Assembly: GCA_036397975.1 (NCBI GenBank)
Contig: DASWHW010000185.1
Coordinates: forward strand, 1-17,457
Direction: 5' to 3'
From: SZUA-287 sp036397975
GTDB taxonomy: Bacteria > Bacteroidota > Ignavibacteria > UBA10030 > UBA6906
DNA: 17,457 nt
Shown here piece by piece: positions 1-7,483 of the stretch; position 1 is the stretch's first letter; each line of letters begins with the position of its first letter. A model generated the notes under the pieces. The model was not told where the DNA came from and searched no databases. It saw only the letters and a list, made by a program, of their open reading frames with translations. A program made the translations under genes and the position numbers.

Positions 1-2
1 TT

Positions 3-134
3 GGTTTGACGCCTCCTGCTAGTTGCAGGCTCAGCTTCTACTTCTATAATGAGATGAATGATGTAGAGTCCGCGACTTCGACCTTGGCTCTTATCGTCCG
101 GAAAAACCCTATACCGCGCGGCCTCGTCGCGTGA
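3..134 (+). CDS. 3' end of a probable class V aminotransferase / cysteine desulfurase (partial)
   Basis: An open frame enters from the left edge and ends at a TGA at 132-134, giving 43 codons. The segment ASCRLSFYFYNEMNDVES resembles the C-terminal strand and following helix of SufS/CsdA-type PLP enzymes, where a motif of the form R-x-S-F-x-x-Y-N-(T)-x-x-E-(V/I)-(D/E) closes the small domain. In that family the full enzyme takes sulfur from cysteine for Fe-S cluster or thiocofactor synthesis, but the active-site lysine and catalytic cysteine lie outside this window. The tail after the motif is short (ending PRGLVA) and shows nothing recognisable. The identification rests on one motif recalled by eye, so another fold-type I aminotransferase is possible. 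Confidence 0.5.
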   Translation, partial: GLTPPASCRLSFYFYNEMNDVESATSTLALIVRKNPIPRGLVA

Positions 135-323
135 TGATATCGCATGAATGAATAATCTGGGAAACAAAATCGGTCTTATGAGACTTTGTGCCCTCACAGA
201 ACAATCCTCCCTAAACTGTCGATCTCAATTCCGGCTGGTCTCTGGCCTTTAGCAACACATCCCTAAAGTCCTTACGTTCTCACCAGCAAATCTCACCTCT
301 TCTTCAACCAACGGAAGATCGCC

Positions 324-2072
324 ATGAAACCGTCTATCCATTTTCCACTCGCCCTGTTTCTCCTCCTCGTTCACACTCTGTCGATTGCACAGTGGTCGTC
401 TGATCCCAACGTCAATCTCACCGTAGCCGATACGAGCGGAAGTCAGGAACTTCCGAAGATTGCCGCGACTGAAGATGGCGGATGTTACGTCTCGTGGTTC
501 GATACACGCGGCGGCGGGTATAAAGTGTACATGCAGCGATTGAACCCGCAGGGAGTGAAGCAATGGGATGCAAATGGCCTGCTCATCAGTTCGAATCCCC
601 AGAACAGTTCGTTGGTGGATTATGATCTCGCCGTTGATGACAGCGGTTACGCAGTCGTGGTTTTCACCGACATCAGGAATGGAAATCAGATCGAACCGTT
701 TGCATATCGCATCAGCCCGTCCGGAGCGTTTACCTGGGGGGCGAATGGTGTTGCCCTTTCGACCTCGTCTTCTACCTTTCAGCCAAATCCAAAGGTCGTT
801 TGTACATCGGATGGAAGTTATGTGTTTGCGTGGATTTTCACTTCCACGCCGAGAAAGGTCGCGCTCCAGAAACTGGATCTTGCCGGAGTGAAGCAATGGG
901 GCACCGATCCGGTTTTCGTCGCCGGATCGGGTGCGGAGTTGTTGGACTATCCGAGCATCGTCCGATCGGATAGCGGGAATGTTATTTTGATGATATCCGG
1001 GTACACGGGATCGTTTCTCAATCCACAGAACTACAGACTCTACACGCAGAAATATTCGCCTGGCGCGGCACCGCTGTGGGGCGCGAATCCAGACACCGTC
1101 TACGGACTTGGACGAGTGTCAGGATTCTTTGTCCCGCGACTCATTCCTGATGGAAACAACGGGGCGATATATGTATGGGATGATGACCGTAATAACACGG
1201 GGAGCTCTTTCTCGCACGTTCAGCACGTAACCTCGACCGGCGTGAAGCTCTTTCCGGAGAATGGAAGTGCCGGGTCAACGCTTGCCGGACGATTACATAA
1301 TGACGCCTGGGCAGCGTACACTCTGTTAACAGATGAGACGTTTTTGTTTTGGTACGAAACCGATGCCGGATTTCAAAGCTCGTATGGTGTCTACGGTCAG
1401 AAGTTTTCGTCGAACGGGACGCGCCAATGGCCCGATTCGGGAAAAGCGATCAGGCCATTTGGAGGAGGTCAGCCTTCATTCATCCGCTGTTTTGCAAAAG
1501 ACTCTTCTGCCGTTGCATACTTTCTCGATGGCGTGAACGTAACGACGAATCTTGTAAGAGGATTTAGAGTCGATCGGGACGGCGATCTTTTGTGGAGTGG
1601 AACGATCAAAAACGTCAGCTCCGTTGCAAGCGGCAAAGGGAGACTAACGGGCGTCTTCACTTCAAACGGAAACTCCATCCTCGTCTGGTCCGATAACCGC
1701 GTCGACGGCAATGGAGTTTACGGACAAGAACTGAACTACAACGGAGAGTTGGGAATAATTACGAGCGTGAAAGACATCGTTGCTGCCATTCCGAGTGGTT
1801 TTGTTTTGGAGCAGAACTATCCGAATCCCTTTAACCCAACGACAACGATCAGCTTCGCAATTCCACGACAAGCAACCGTCCGTCTGGAGGTATATGATCT
1901 TATTGGTCGTCTGGTGAAGGTACTTGCTGACGAAGAGCTACCACAAGGAAACTACTCTGCAGTTTGGGATGGAACAAATGCGGTGGGAACAGGAGTGTCC
2001 AGCGGCATCTATCTGTATCGAATGCAGTCGGGGACATTTGTCTCCGTGAAGAAGATGGCTCTGCTCCGATAA
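324..2072 (+). CDS. Secreted protein with type IX secretion (Por) C-terminal sorting domain
   Basis: This 582-residue protein starts with a Sec signal peptide (a short basic start, a hydrophobic run of about residues 7-21, cleavage probably after SIAQ). A long body follows, containing several loosely repeated units of about 50-60 residues. Each unit has a DDSG/EDGG-type turn, a W-x-D-x-R or W-x-F strand and a W-G-x-(N/D)-G element, which looks like beta-propeller blades. From residue 493 the last 90 residues form a T9SS type A sorting domain: NYPNPFNPTT, a VRLEVYDLIGRLV strand and the terminal GIYLYRM...VKKM element. In the family this domain takes the protein through the outer membrane and is removed or anchored at the surface. 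The start ATG at 324 has GGAAG about 7 bases upstream. The body's function is not recognisable; no catalytic motif is visible. A terminator follows, so the gene is probably monocistronic. Confidence 0.88.
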   Translation: MKPSIHFPLALFLLLVHTLSIAQWSSDPNVNLTVADTSGSQELPKIAATEDGGCYVSWFDTRGGGYKVYMQRLNPQGVKQWDANGLLISSNPQNSSLVDYDLAVDDSGYAVVVFTDIRNGNQIEPFAYRISPSGAFTWGANGVALSTSSSTFQPNPKVVCTSDGSYVFAWIFTSTPRKVALQKLDLAGVKQWGTDPVFVAGSGAELLDYPSIVRSDSGNVILMISGYTGSFLNPQNYRLYTQKYSPGAAPLWGANPDTVYGLGRVSGFFVPRLIPDGNNGAIYVWDDDRNNTGSSFSHVQHVTSTGVKLFPENGSAGSTLAGRLHNDAWAAYTLLTDETFLFWYETDAGFQSSYGVYGQKFSSNGTRQWPDSGKAIRPFGGGQPSFIRCFAKDSSAVAYFLDGVNVTTNLVRGFRVDRDGDLLWSGTIKNVSSVASGKGRLTGVFTSNGNSILVWSDNRVDGNGVYGQELNYNGELGIITSVKDIVAAIPSGFVLEQNYPNPFNPTTTISFAIPRQATVRLEVYDLIGRLVKVLADEELPQGNYSAVWDGTNAVGTGVSSGIYLYRMQSGTFVSVKKMALLR

Positions 2073-2095
2073 TCAGCGAAGGACTTCTCAACAAA

Positions 2096-2130
2096 AAAGG
2101 GGGGCCAGGCATTGGCCTCCTTTGCCTTTT
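2096..2130 (+). terminator. Intrinsic terminator after the T9SS-sorted gene
   Basis: A hairpin with left arm AAGGGGGGCCA and right arm TGGCCTCCTTT (G-T wobbles allowed) has a 5-base loop, GGCAT. It is followed by a T-rich tail, TTTGCCTTTT. It starts about 25 bases after the stop codon at 2070-2072. The tail is broken by GCC, so efficiency is uncertain. Confidence 0.65.
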
Positions 2131-2392
2131 GCAGGGACACCGTTGAATGGTAGTCAATAGTTGACATCCAAATGCGATGATGAATGGCAAGTCATTCACG
2201 GATCCCGTTGCTTCTCTCAGGCCTTTTTCTCACCATTTATCCACGTTTTCAAAGAACACCGTTCCTTCATTCATCCATCTTATCATTCACTCTTCATCAG
2301 AGCAGGCGAAACTCTGGTCTTGCTCCAACAACAAATTCACGGACGATCAGGACTGGCATTTTCCGTCGACTCCGGGAAAGGCAAGAACTGAC
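2131..2392 (+). other. Non-coding stretch upstream of the CoA-binding gene
   Basis: The reading frame of the next gene stays open back to 2177. The extra 72 residues are rich in Ser, His and Phe, match nothing expected N-terminal to a CoA-binding domain, and have no ribosome site. I treat the stretch as the leader of the downstream gene. A TTGACA hexamer at 2161-2166 has no convincing -10 box at 16-18 bases, so no promoter is called. No repeat, RNA or operator is evident. Confidence 0.4.
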
Positions 2393-2860
2393 ATGAATCC
2401 AATCGAATCTCAGGCAAGTGAATTTCTCTCACAACGTCGCATTGCGGTAGCCGGTATCTCGCGCTCCGGAAAGGATGCAGGAATCGCTATATACAAGAAA
2501 CTCAAAGAAACAGGTCACGAAGTCTTTGGAGTAAATCCAAACGCGAAAGAAATAGATGGGGAGCCCTGCTATCCCGATCTGGCCTCCATCCCCGGTGGCG
2601 TTGATGGAGTCGTCGCTGTCACGACTCCATCGGTAACTGAAAAGATCGTCCAGGAGTGTGTGACCCTTGGCGTTCATCACGTCTGGATGCATCGATCCTT
2701 TGGCAATAGCGTCTCCGTGTCTGGAATCGAAACGGCACAGAAAAATGGCATCAAGGTGATCGCCGGGGGCTGTCCCATGATGTTTCAGGACCCTGTCGAT
2801 ATTGGACACAAATGCATGAAGTGGTGGGTTCACTTCCGCGGCTCAATAAAGGCGACCTAG
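2393..2860 (+). CDS. CoA-binding domain protein (CoA_binding_2, YccU-like)
   Basis: A 155-residue single-domain protein with a Rossmann-like fold. It opens with the strand-turn IAVAGISRSGKDAG (about residues 17-30), then an IYKKLKETGHEVFGVNPN helix-strand. A V-AVTTP strand follows, and then the conserved C-terminal signature GCPMMFQDPVDIGHKCMKWW. This order is that of the small CoA_binding_2 family, which is thought to bind CoA or a related nucleotide; no reaction is established. I chose the ATG at 2393 over a longer open frame from 2177 because the domain begins directly after it and a purine-rich GGGAAAGG site lies about 11 bases upstream. The next gene starts 7 bases after the stop, so the two are probably cotranscribed. 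Confidence 0.85.
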   Translation: MNPIESQASEFLSQRRIAVAGISRSGKDAGIAIYKKLKETGHEVFGVNPNAKEIDGEPCYPDLASIPGGVDGVVAVTTPSVTEKIVQECVTLGVHHVWMHRSFGNSVSVSGIETAQKNGIKVIAGGCPMMFQDPVDIGHKCMKWWVHFRGSIKAT

Positions 2861-2867
2861 TGCCACG

Positions 2868-3617
2868 ATGAGAAATCCAAAGTTCTCTTTACTTTTTGTT
2901 CTGATATCATCTTCCATCAGTTGTGACCCCAGGGGAGGCGAGCAACTCTACCACCTCATCGCAAATAGCGATATTCCAAAGACCGTCCTCACAACGTCTG
3001 TCCAGGGTCGACCAATTTATTTGTATGAAATGGGAACCGGAGACAGCATGGTTGTCATCTTCGGGGGTTTTCATGGGGATGAAATACTCGGAGTGGAGTT
3101 CGTCCAAAGGTTTGCAGAGTATCTGGCCAGGGAGGGGCAACACGAATTCGTCGCTCATGTTATTATCATTCCCGTCCTCAATCCCGACGGTCTCATCATG
3201 AACACGCGTGTCAACGCAAATAGCGTGGACATCAACAGAAATTTCCCAACCGCCAATTGGTCTGGGGCGTATGAGTCAAACGGGAACTACCCGGGTGAAT
3301 CCCCTGCCTCGGAACCCGAGACTCGAGCGGTCATTGCCCTGCTCAAGAAGGTGAAACCACAACGCATCATCACGGTTCACACTCCCCTGAAGGTTGTCAA
3401 CTACGACGGTCCGGGACTTGAACTGGCGAACTCGATGGCGCAGTTTAATGGATATCCCGTCGCTGGCGACATTGGTTACCCAACGCCGGGGTCTTTCGGA
3501 ACATTTGCGGGAAAGGAAAAGCAAATTCCGGTTATAACACTGGAACTTCCTAAGGCAACGCTGGATATGATATGGGAGCCGAACCGGAAGGCCTTGCTGC
3601 AAGCGCTGGCCTTTTAG
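2868..3617 (+). CDS. Lipoprotein M14 zinc peptidase, murein peptide amidase (MpaA)-like
   Basis: A 249-residue protein with a lipoprotein signal peptide; the lipobox ends in Cys19 (SSISC). Zinc ligands of the M14 fold are in order: His69 and Glu72 in GGFHGDE, and His171 in TVHTPL. The substrate-binding NRNFP motif is at 123-127 and the catalytic glutamate Glu226 sits in ITLELP. The segments YPG...PASEPETRA, VVNYDGPG and GYPTPGSFGTFAGKE are the pattern I know from E. coli MpaA, which removes diaminopimelate from the murein tripeptide L-Ala-D-Glu-mDAP. E. coli MpaA is cytoplasmic and about the same length. Here the lipobox puts the enzyme outside the cytoplasm, where it would act on muropeptides or other small peptides. 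Asp follows the lipid-bearing Cys, but the E. coli sorting rule may not apply in this lineage. It is probably cotranscribed with the CoA-binding gene. Confidence 0.85.
   Translation: MRNPKFSLLFVLISSSISCDPRGGEQLYHLIANSDIPKTVLTTSVQGRPIYLYEMGTGDSMVVIFGGFHGDEILGVEFVQRFAEYLAREGQHEFVAHVIIIPVLNPDGLIMNTRVNANSVDINRNFPTANWSGAYESNGNYPGESPASEPETRAVIALLKKVKPQRIITVHTPLKVVNYDGPGLELANSMAQFNGYPVAGDIGYPTPGSFGTFAGKEKQIPVITLELPKATLDMIWEPNRKALLQALAF
3588..3615 (+). terminator. Possible terminator overlapping the 3' end of the peptidase gene
   Basis: AAGGCC at 3588-3593 pairs with GGCCTT at 3608-3613, and the 14-base loop may itself pair (GC...GC). Four T residues (3612-3615) run into the TAG stop. The stem is short and lies in coding sequence, so this is tentative. 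It is placed between two convergent genes only 41 bp apart, where a terminator is expected. Confidence 0.35.
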
Positions 3618-3658
3618 TGGGGCCTACCGAAAGGATCTTGGTTCTTCTTGAGAGTGAA

Positions 3659-4969
3659 CTATGCGGCCTCTTGCATTGAAGACGCCTTTACGGCTGGGAA
3701 GTCCATGATAAACTTCGTTCCGTGTCCTTTTTCCGACTCAACACGAATCTTGCCGCCGTGATGCTCGATTATTTGCCTGCAGATAGGAAGACCGTAGCCG
3801 TGACCATCGGGCTTGGTGGTGACTTTTTCTTTGAGAATCCTCTCTCGTATCTCTTCATCAATCCCGGGTCCATTGTCACTCACTGATATCTGCACAACGT
3901 TCATCATCGAGTCGTAGGCGATTTCTAGAGAAATACCAGCATCCGGAAAGGCTTCTACCGCATTTTTGACCAAATTTAGAAGAACCTGTTGAATCTGGTC
4001 TATATCCATTGCTACGTCAGGAACATTTTCTACCGAGCGGAGTTTCACATCGTTGCGTTTGAATTTTGGCAGCACCATGATGAACCGGTAGAAGTCCTCC
4101 AGCAGGTGTTGTGGATTTGTCGGGAGCAACTTTGCAGTTGCTCGTGAGCGCGTGAGGAAACTTCCTGCGAAACCGGAAATCTTGTTAGCAGCATCTTTGG
4201 CATTTCCGAGCATTTGTTTGATCTCTGCTTGGGAGGACCGCTCCACCATTCGCTCGAGAACCTCAAGTTGAAGGAGAACAATGGAAACCATGTTGTTCAA
4301 CTCATGGCTTACCTGTCCCGCGATTTCACCCTTGAGCGCCATCCGCTCTGACTTCACTATCTGTTCATTTGCGTTCTTCAGTTCTTCGTAGGCCACCTTT
4401 AGATTATCATAGAGGCTTGCGTTCTTGATAGCGATGGCGGCCTGTCCCGCAAGGATTTCAAACAGGTGCAACGTGTCGGCTTTGTCCACAGGTTGGATGA
4501 ACTTGCTGTCAACATAGATGACACCTATGGTCTCCTTAGGTGTGCGAAGAGGACTGCAAATAATCGTTTGCAGTTCGAGGTTTACGATGCTCTGGCGAAG
4601 CTCATAGCGCTCATCATCAAGCGCGTTTTCGATGCACAGTGACTCTCCGGTTCGAAACACATCCTCCAAGACGGTCGAGCTTACCTCAAAACTCTTTGCC
4701 TCGATCGTCTTTCCCGCCAGATTTCGTCCGACGACAAACTGCAGCCCATCATGTTTGTCCGCAAGCATCAGGAACCCCCGATCGGCTTTCGTTATCCGGA
4801 TGGCTTCATCAACCACCAGCTCAAGAACATCCGTTAGCACCAATGATGTGTTAATCTTCCGGACCACATTGAGAATTGTATCAAGATCCCGATCAGAGGA
4901 AGTTGACCCCGATCTTATCGCGTTGTCCTTCTCGGCACTTTCCACCTCCAGCAGGCTGTTAAGATCCAC
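3659..4969 (-). CDS. Soluble GAF-domain sensor histidine kinase
   Basis: A 436-residue protein with no membrane segment. A GAF domain spans about residues 40-185 (ADRGFLML, IICSPL, IGVIYVDS, AAIAIKNASLYDNL), followed by a coiled linker. The phospho-acceptor helix carries GQVSHELNN with His222. The HATPase_c domain shows the N box (QVLLNLVKNAVEA, Asn332/Asn336), the G1 box DNGPGID (365-371) and the G2 box DGHGYGLPIC (about 388-397). All catalytic motifs look intact, so it should autophosphorylate. No canonical response regulator is encoded in the window. The GTG start at 4969 lies inside the end of the TPR gene (11-bp overlap), with AAGGGAAG a few bases upstream, suggesting translational coupling. 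It is the last gene of the unit behind the sigma-54 promoter. GAF-HK modules of this kind form the C-terminal half of HstK-type Ser/Thr-His hybrid kinases. Confidence 0.9.
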   Translation of the reverse strand: MDLNSLLEVESAEKDNAIRSGSTSSDRDLDTILNVVRKINTSLVLTDVLELVVDEAIRITKADRGFLMLADKHDGLQFVVGRNLAGKTIEAKSFEVSSTVLEDVFRTGESLCIENALDDERYELRQSIVNLELQTIICSPLRTPKETIGVIYVDSKFIQPVDKADTLHLFEILAGQAAIAIKNASLYDNLKVAYEELKNANEQIVKSERMALKGEIAGQVSHELNNMVSIVLLQLEVLERMVERSSQAEIKQMLGNAKDAANKISGFAGSFLTRSRATAKLLPTNPQHLLEDFYRFIMVLPKFKRNDVKLRSVENVPDVAMDIDQIQQVLLNLVKNAVEAFPDAGISLEIAYDSMMNVVQISVSDNGPGIDEEIRERILKEKVTTKPDGHGYGLPICRQIIEHHGGKIRVESEKGHGTKFIMDFPAVKASSMQEAA

Positions 4970-6212
4970 TGTTGCTTCCCTTCAGATAATTCAGCTGTTC
5001 AATGGTTTTTCGCAGTTCTTCTCGTGCCCCAATCTTCTGGAAACATGCTTTTCCCTTCTGGAAAGCATGTATCGCCTTCTTTGGGTCCTTGCGCCGATTC
5101 TCCAGGACACCAATTTCAAAATATGTTTCGCCTAAATTCAGCTTGTTGCCTAATTCGGCATTCAGCCTGAGACTAGTGTGAAGATAGGTCTCAGCTTCTT
5201 CATAGCTCTCCATATCACGGTGGATCATGCCCTTCACTTTGTACGCATCCGCAAGGCTCAAGCGATCCTCACAATTGGTAAATGCCTCTATCGCGCGGCG
5301 AGCCAGCTGTAAAGCCACGGGCAAATCATTCATATAGAACCGGGCAGTCGCTTTGCCGAGGTTCGAGAGGCCCATCAAGGATATGCTGTTGGCAGGCGAG
5401 CTGAATGAATAGCTTACATCGAATTCACCATTTGCCTCCTTGTACTTCCCTTTGAAGAGATAGCTCATTCCTATGTTATGGTGCAGCTCTGCCAGCCGTT
5501 TTACATCCCCGGTGCTTTCGAACGACGATTGCGCACGTTTGTATTGCGTAAGCGCCTTATCGTACATACCCTCAATGTTGAAAACAATGCCGAGATTCAT
5601 GTAAGCAACGCCAGCCATTGGAGCGCGTGGTGTGCGATCAAACTCTCTGAGAGCGTGGGAAAAATACTTCTCGGCAAGTTTGAGCCTTCCCCGCTCCGCG
5701 TAAGCTGCTCCGAGAATGTTCTCAACACGACCGATCGCATGTCGGTCTTTCAATTCCAGAAAGAGCTTCTTGCTTCGGTTAAGATCAGAAGCAGATCGTT
5801 TCCAATCGCCTCTCAGGGAAAAGATCTCACCGCGTCGGAGATAAGCCTCCGCAACTTGACTCTTTGCTTGCTTCCCCCCCGACCTCTTGAGCATTTGTGA
5901 ATATACCTGCTCAGCACGACCGAGCTCACCGTACGTCTTGAAAACTTCTGCTAACCGGAGAAAAATAGTTCCCTGCTCATCCGGCGGGAGCTTTTGTTCA
6001 CACATTGTGATCAGCCGGTCAAAGTGTTCCTGTTCTACAAGAAGCACCTCACGCAATTGTTTCGAGTCGCCCCTTCGATCCTGGCTTTGTAATATATCGT
6101 CTTCAATTCCCGCCGAGCGCTTTAATCTGCTGAGGAGCTCGTCAACGAGTTGCGGGTCTGTTGCTGCCTTCAGTGTTCTAATAATTTCTTCATGCAATAT
6201 TTCTGCAGTCAT
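4959..6212 (-). CDS. Tetratricopeptide repeat protein
   Basis: A 417-residue, all-helical protein without signal peptide or membrane segment. From about residue 85 on it consists of tandem TPR units of about 40 residues, each with the small-residue pattern W/L-G-Y-A-F-A-P (for example AEAYLRRGEIFSLRGDWKRS, AGVAYMNLGIVFNIEGMYDK and GETYFEIGVLENRRKDPKKA). I count roughly eight. No enzymatic motif is present, so it is probably a protein-interaction scaffold. The repeats resemble those of the giant kinase upstream in style. The frame extends to a TTG at 6236, but I prefer the ATG at 6212 because it has an AGAAGG ribosome site 4 bases away. Its last 11 bases overlap the histidine kinase gene, suggesting the two products work together. 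Confidence 0.87.
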   Translation of the reverse strand: MTAEILHEEIIRTLKAATDPQLVDELLSRLKRSAGIEDDILQSQDRRGDSKQLREVLLVEQEHFDRLITMCEQKLPPDEQGTIFLRLAEVFKTYGELGRAEQVYSQMLKRSGGKQAKSQVAEAYLRRGEIFSLRGDWKRSASDLNRSKKLFLELKDRHAIGRVENILGAAYAERGRLKLAEKYFSHALREFDRTPRAPMAGVAYMNLGIVFNIEGMYDKALTQYKRAQSSFESTGDVKRLAELHHNIGMSYLFKGKYKEANGEFDVSYSFSSPANSISLMGLSNLGKATARFYMNDLPVALQLARRAIEAFTNCEDRLSLADAYKVKGMIHRDMESYEEAETYLHTSLRLNAELGNKLNLGETYFEIGVLENRRKDPKKAIHAFQKGKACFQKIGAREELRKTIEQLNYLKGSNSGS

Positions 6213-6216
6213 AGAT

Positions 6217-6222
6217 CCTTCT
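6217..6222 (-). promoter_or_regulatory. Ribosome binding site deciding the TPR gene start
   Basis: AGAAGG lies 4 bases upstream of the ATG at 6212. It falls inside the longer TTG-initiated reading (6236) and therefore argues for the shorter protein. Just upstream, TCGCT-TTGA-AGCGA could form a small hairpin. Confidence 0.6.
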
Positions 6223-6317
6223 ATTCTTCGCTTCAAAGCGACTTGAAACCAGCAAAATTACCTGTTGATGATCTTCTTCTTATCCTTTTGCATCATATTT
6301 TAGTTCTCCGTGTTATA

Positions 6318-7286
6318 TCAGCGTCCGAAAGCGTACCGTGAGAAATGCGAAAGTGTAGCTACGAATCGACGGTTCGTCCAATCACTTTCTGTAGGTTGGC
6401 GAACCCAACTGTTTGTTGCCGGATCAAACCAGTATAACCGCAGATTAGGAACCTTCTCTCCCGTTATCCCGGCATCATCGAAGGGAACATAAAATGTAAT
6501 TGGCACCTGAAATATGCTTCCTTCCGGGCCAAAATCATAAACACGTCTTGTCGCTCCTGGAAGGCCAATGGGCATTGTCTCCGTGAGATCGAATGTTATC
6601 ATGGTGGTGTCCAGTAACGCGCCAGCAGGTATCACAAGACTTGCACCGAGCAGGTTGATAGTCCCACCCAACGATGTTATGAGTCCTTGTGCTCTCCAGG
6701 TCGTATCGATCACCGATTGCAGCAACCGAAGCGCGTAGGTTCCCATGGTACTCACGGAATATCTCACTTTGCCGCCTGCGGTTCTATCGACCAGAACAAA
6801 CTCCCATACACCCGTACCTTGGTTCAATCGGAATACGTCGAAATAGGTGCCACTTGAAGTATTACTGGGAAATCCAGCATCAACATATTCCAGTTGAACG
6901 TCGACGGGAACCAACGATACAGGAAGGAGCCCAAGGGACAAACTCGTACCCTTTGTTGCAAAGGAAGAGCTTGTGGTGTCCAATGAACAAACGCTAAATG
7001 AAGCGGGGGTCAGCGCCAGAACGGAGCCAGCCTTGAACTTTGCATAGGACAACCCGCTGGCGCCAGAAAACAATTGGACGTTCAAGGTCGGGATGGCAAA
7101 CCCGGAAGACGTCATACATCCAGTCGTATCACCAATTTTCGAAAGCTCTGCGAACGGGCTACCCGCTTCGGTGCCAACCGGTGATGTTGAATCATTGTTA
7201 CACCCAACTGTTAACCCAACTACACACACGAATAACAGCAACACAGGTGCAACAGTGTTAAGAGAATCAATTTTTCTCTTTGTCAT
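6318..7286 (-). CDS. Lipoprotein with a C-terminal ZU5-like beta domain, first gene behind the sigma-54 promoter
   Basis: A 322-residue protein. Residues 1-28 form a lipoprotein signal peptide with lipobox LTVGC (Cys29), then a Ser/Thr/Pro-rich linker. A beta-rich region (about 60-190, with Cys57 and Cys100 free to form a disulfide) precedes a segment of about 205-272. There the pattern SLGGTINLLGASLVIPAGAL...YDFGPEG...PITFYVPF matches ZU5-like domains seen in bacterial secreted proteins. The C-terminal end LSHFSRYAF is also common in them. No catalytic motif is seen; the role is likely structural or ligand-binding at the cell surface or in the periplasm. The ATG at 7286 has a GGGGGAG site a few bases upstream. 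Transcription from the sigma-54 promoter would give a 5' leader of about 64 bases. The specific function is unknown. Confidence 0.8.
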   Translation of the reverse strand: MTKRKIDSLNTVAPVLLLFVCVVGLTVGCNNDSTSPVGTEAGSPFAELSKIGDTTGCMTSSGFAIPTLNVQLFSGASGLSYAKFKAGSVLALTPASFSVCSLDTTSSSFATKGTSLSLGLLPVSLVPVDVQLEYVDAGFPSNTSSGTYFDVFRLNQGTGVWEFVLVDRTAGGKVRYSVSTMGTYALRLLQSVIDTTWRAQGLITSLGGTINLLGASLVIPAGALLDTTMITFDLTETMPIGLPGATRRVYDFGPEGSIFQVPITFYVPFDDAGITGEKVPNLRLYWFDPATNSWVRQPTESDWTNRRFVATLSHFSRYAFGR

Positions 7287-7346
7287 GAACTCCCCCGAAA
7301 GAAATTTGTCCTAACTACATTATGCAAGGTGACAGATTAGCTAAAT

Positions 7347-7399
7347 ATCTTACCACGAAAGTGCAACACTCGTGCCATTGGGACAAGAAGTGGTAAGAT
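7347..7399. repeat. Perfect 10-bp inverted repeat bracketing the sigma-54 promoter
   Basis: ATCTTACCAC at 7347-7356 is mirrored exactly by GTGGTAAGAT at 7390-7399, with 33 bp between. The sigma-54 promoter (7361-7377) lies wholly inside. Relative to the predicted start at about 7351 the arms fall at about -5 to +5 and -48 to -39. The centres are 43 bp apart, about four helical turns, so two bound proteins would face the same side. It could be a pair of operator half-sites, or a long-loop hairpin if transcribed from upstream. Confidence 0.7.
7361..7377 (-). promoter_or_regulatory. Consensus sigma-54 (RpoN) promoter
   Basis: On the - strand the sequence reads TGGCACG-AGTG-TTGCAC, which agrees at every conserved position with the sigma-54 consensus TGGCACG-N4-TTGCW, with GG and GC 10 bases apart. 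Counting from the -12 C (7363) the start should be near 7351, about 64 bases before the lipoprotein ATG. The gene directly upstream encodes a sigma-54 activator, which fits a dependent promoter. Confidence 0.88.
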
Positions 7400-7483
7400 G
7401 CAAGAATATGAGAAAGTTTTTGGGAATTACAGAGAAGGGTGTACTGCTTGCATGAACAAATTGAGGTGACGGATGTCATGAGG

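Noticed and set aside
23..50. TTGCAG-N16-TATAAT promoter-like sequence.
   Set aside because: It lies inside the coding tail of the upstream partial gene and more than 270 bp from the next start; the -35 match is moderate. Probably chance.
249..896. Long open frame on the - strand opposite the T9SS-sorted gene.
   Set aside because: It has no recognisable domain and an odd, Arg/Ile-rich composition, and it lies fully antisense to a protein with a clear signal peptide and sorting domain.
2177..2392. N-terminal extension of the CoA-binding gene by 72 codons.
   Set aside because: The domain begins right after the ATG at 2393, the extension is low in similarity to any domain I know, and it has no ribosome site.
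4632..5135. 167-codon + strand open frame opposite the histidine kinase and TPR genes.
   Set aside because: Antisense shadow: rich in Ser, Arg and Thr without domain pattern, and crossing the junction of two well-supported genes.
6258..6296. 12-codon - strand open frame (MMQKDKKKIINR) between the lipoprotein and TPR genes.
   Set aside because: A weak GGAGA lies upstream, but length and Lys-rich content give no support for a leader peptide; no attenuator-like alternative hairpins are evident.
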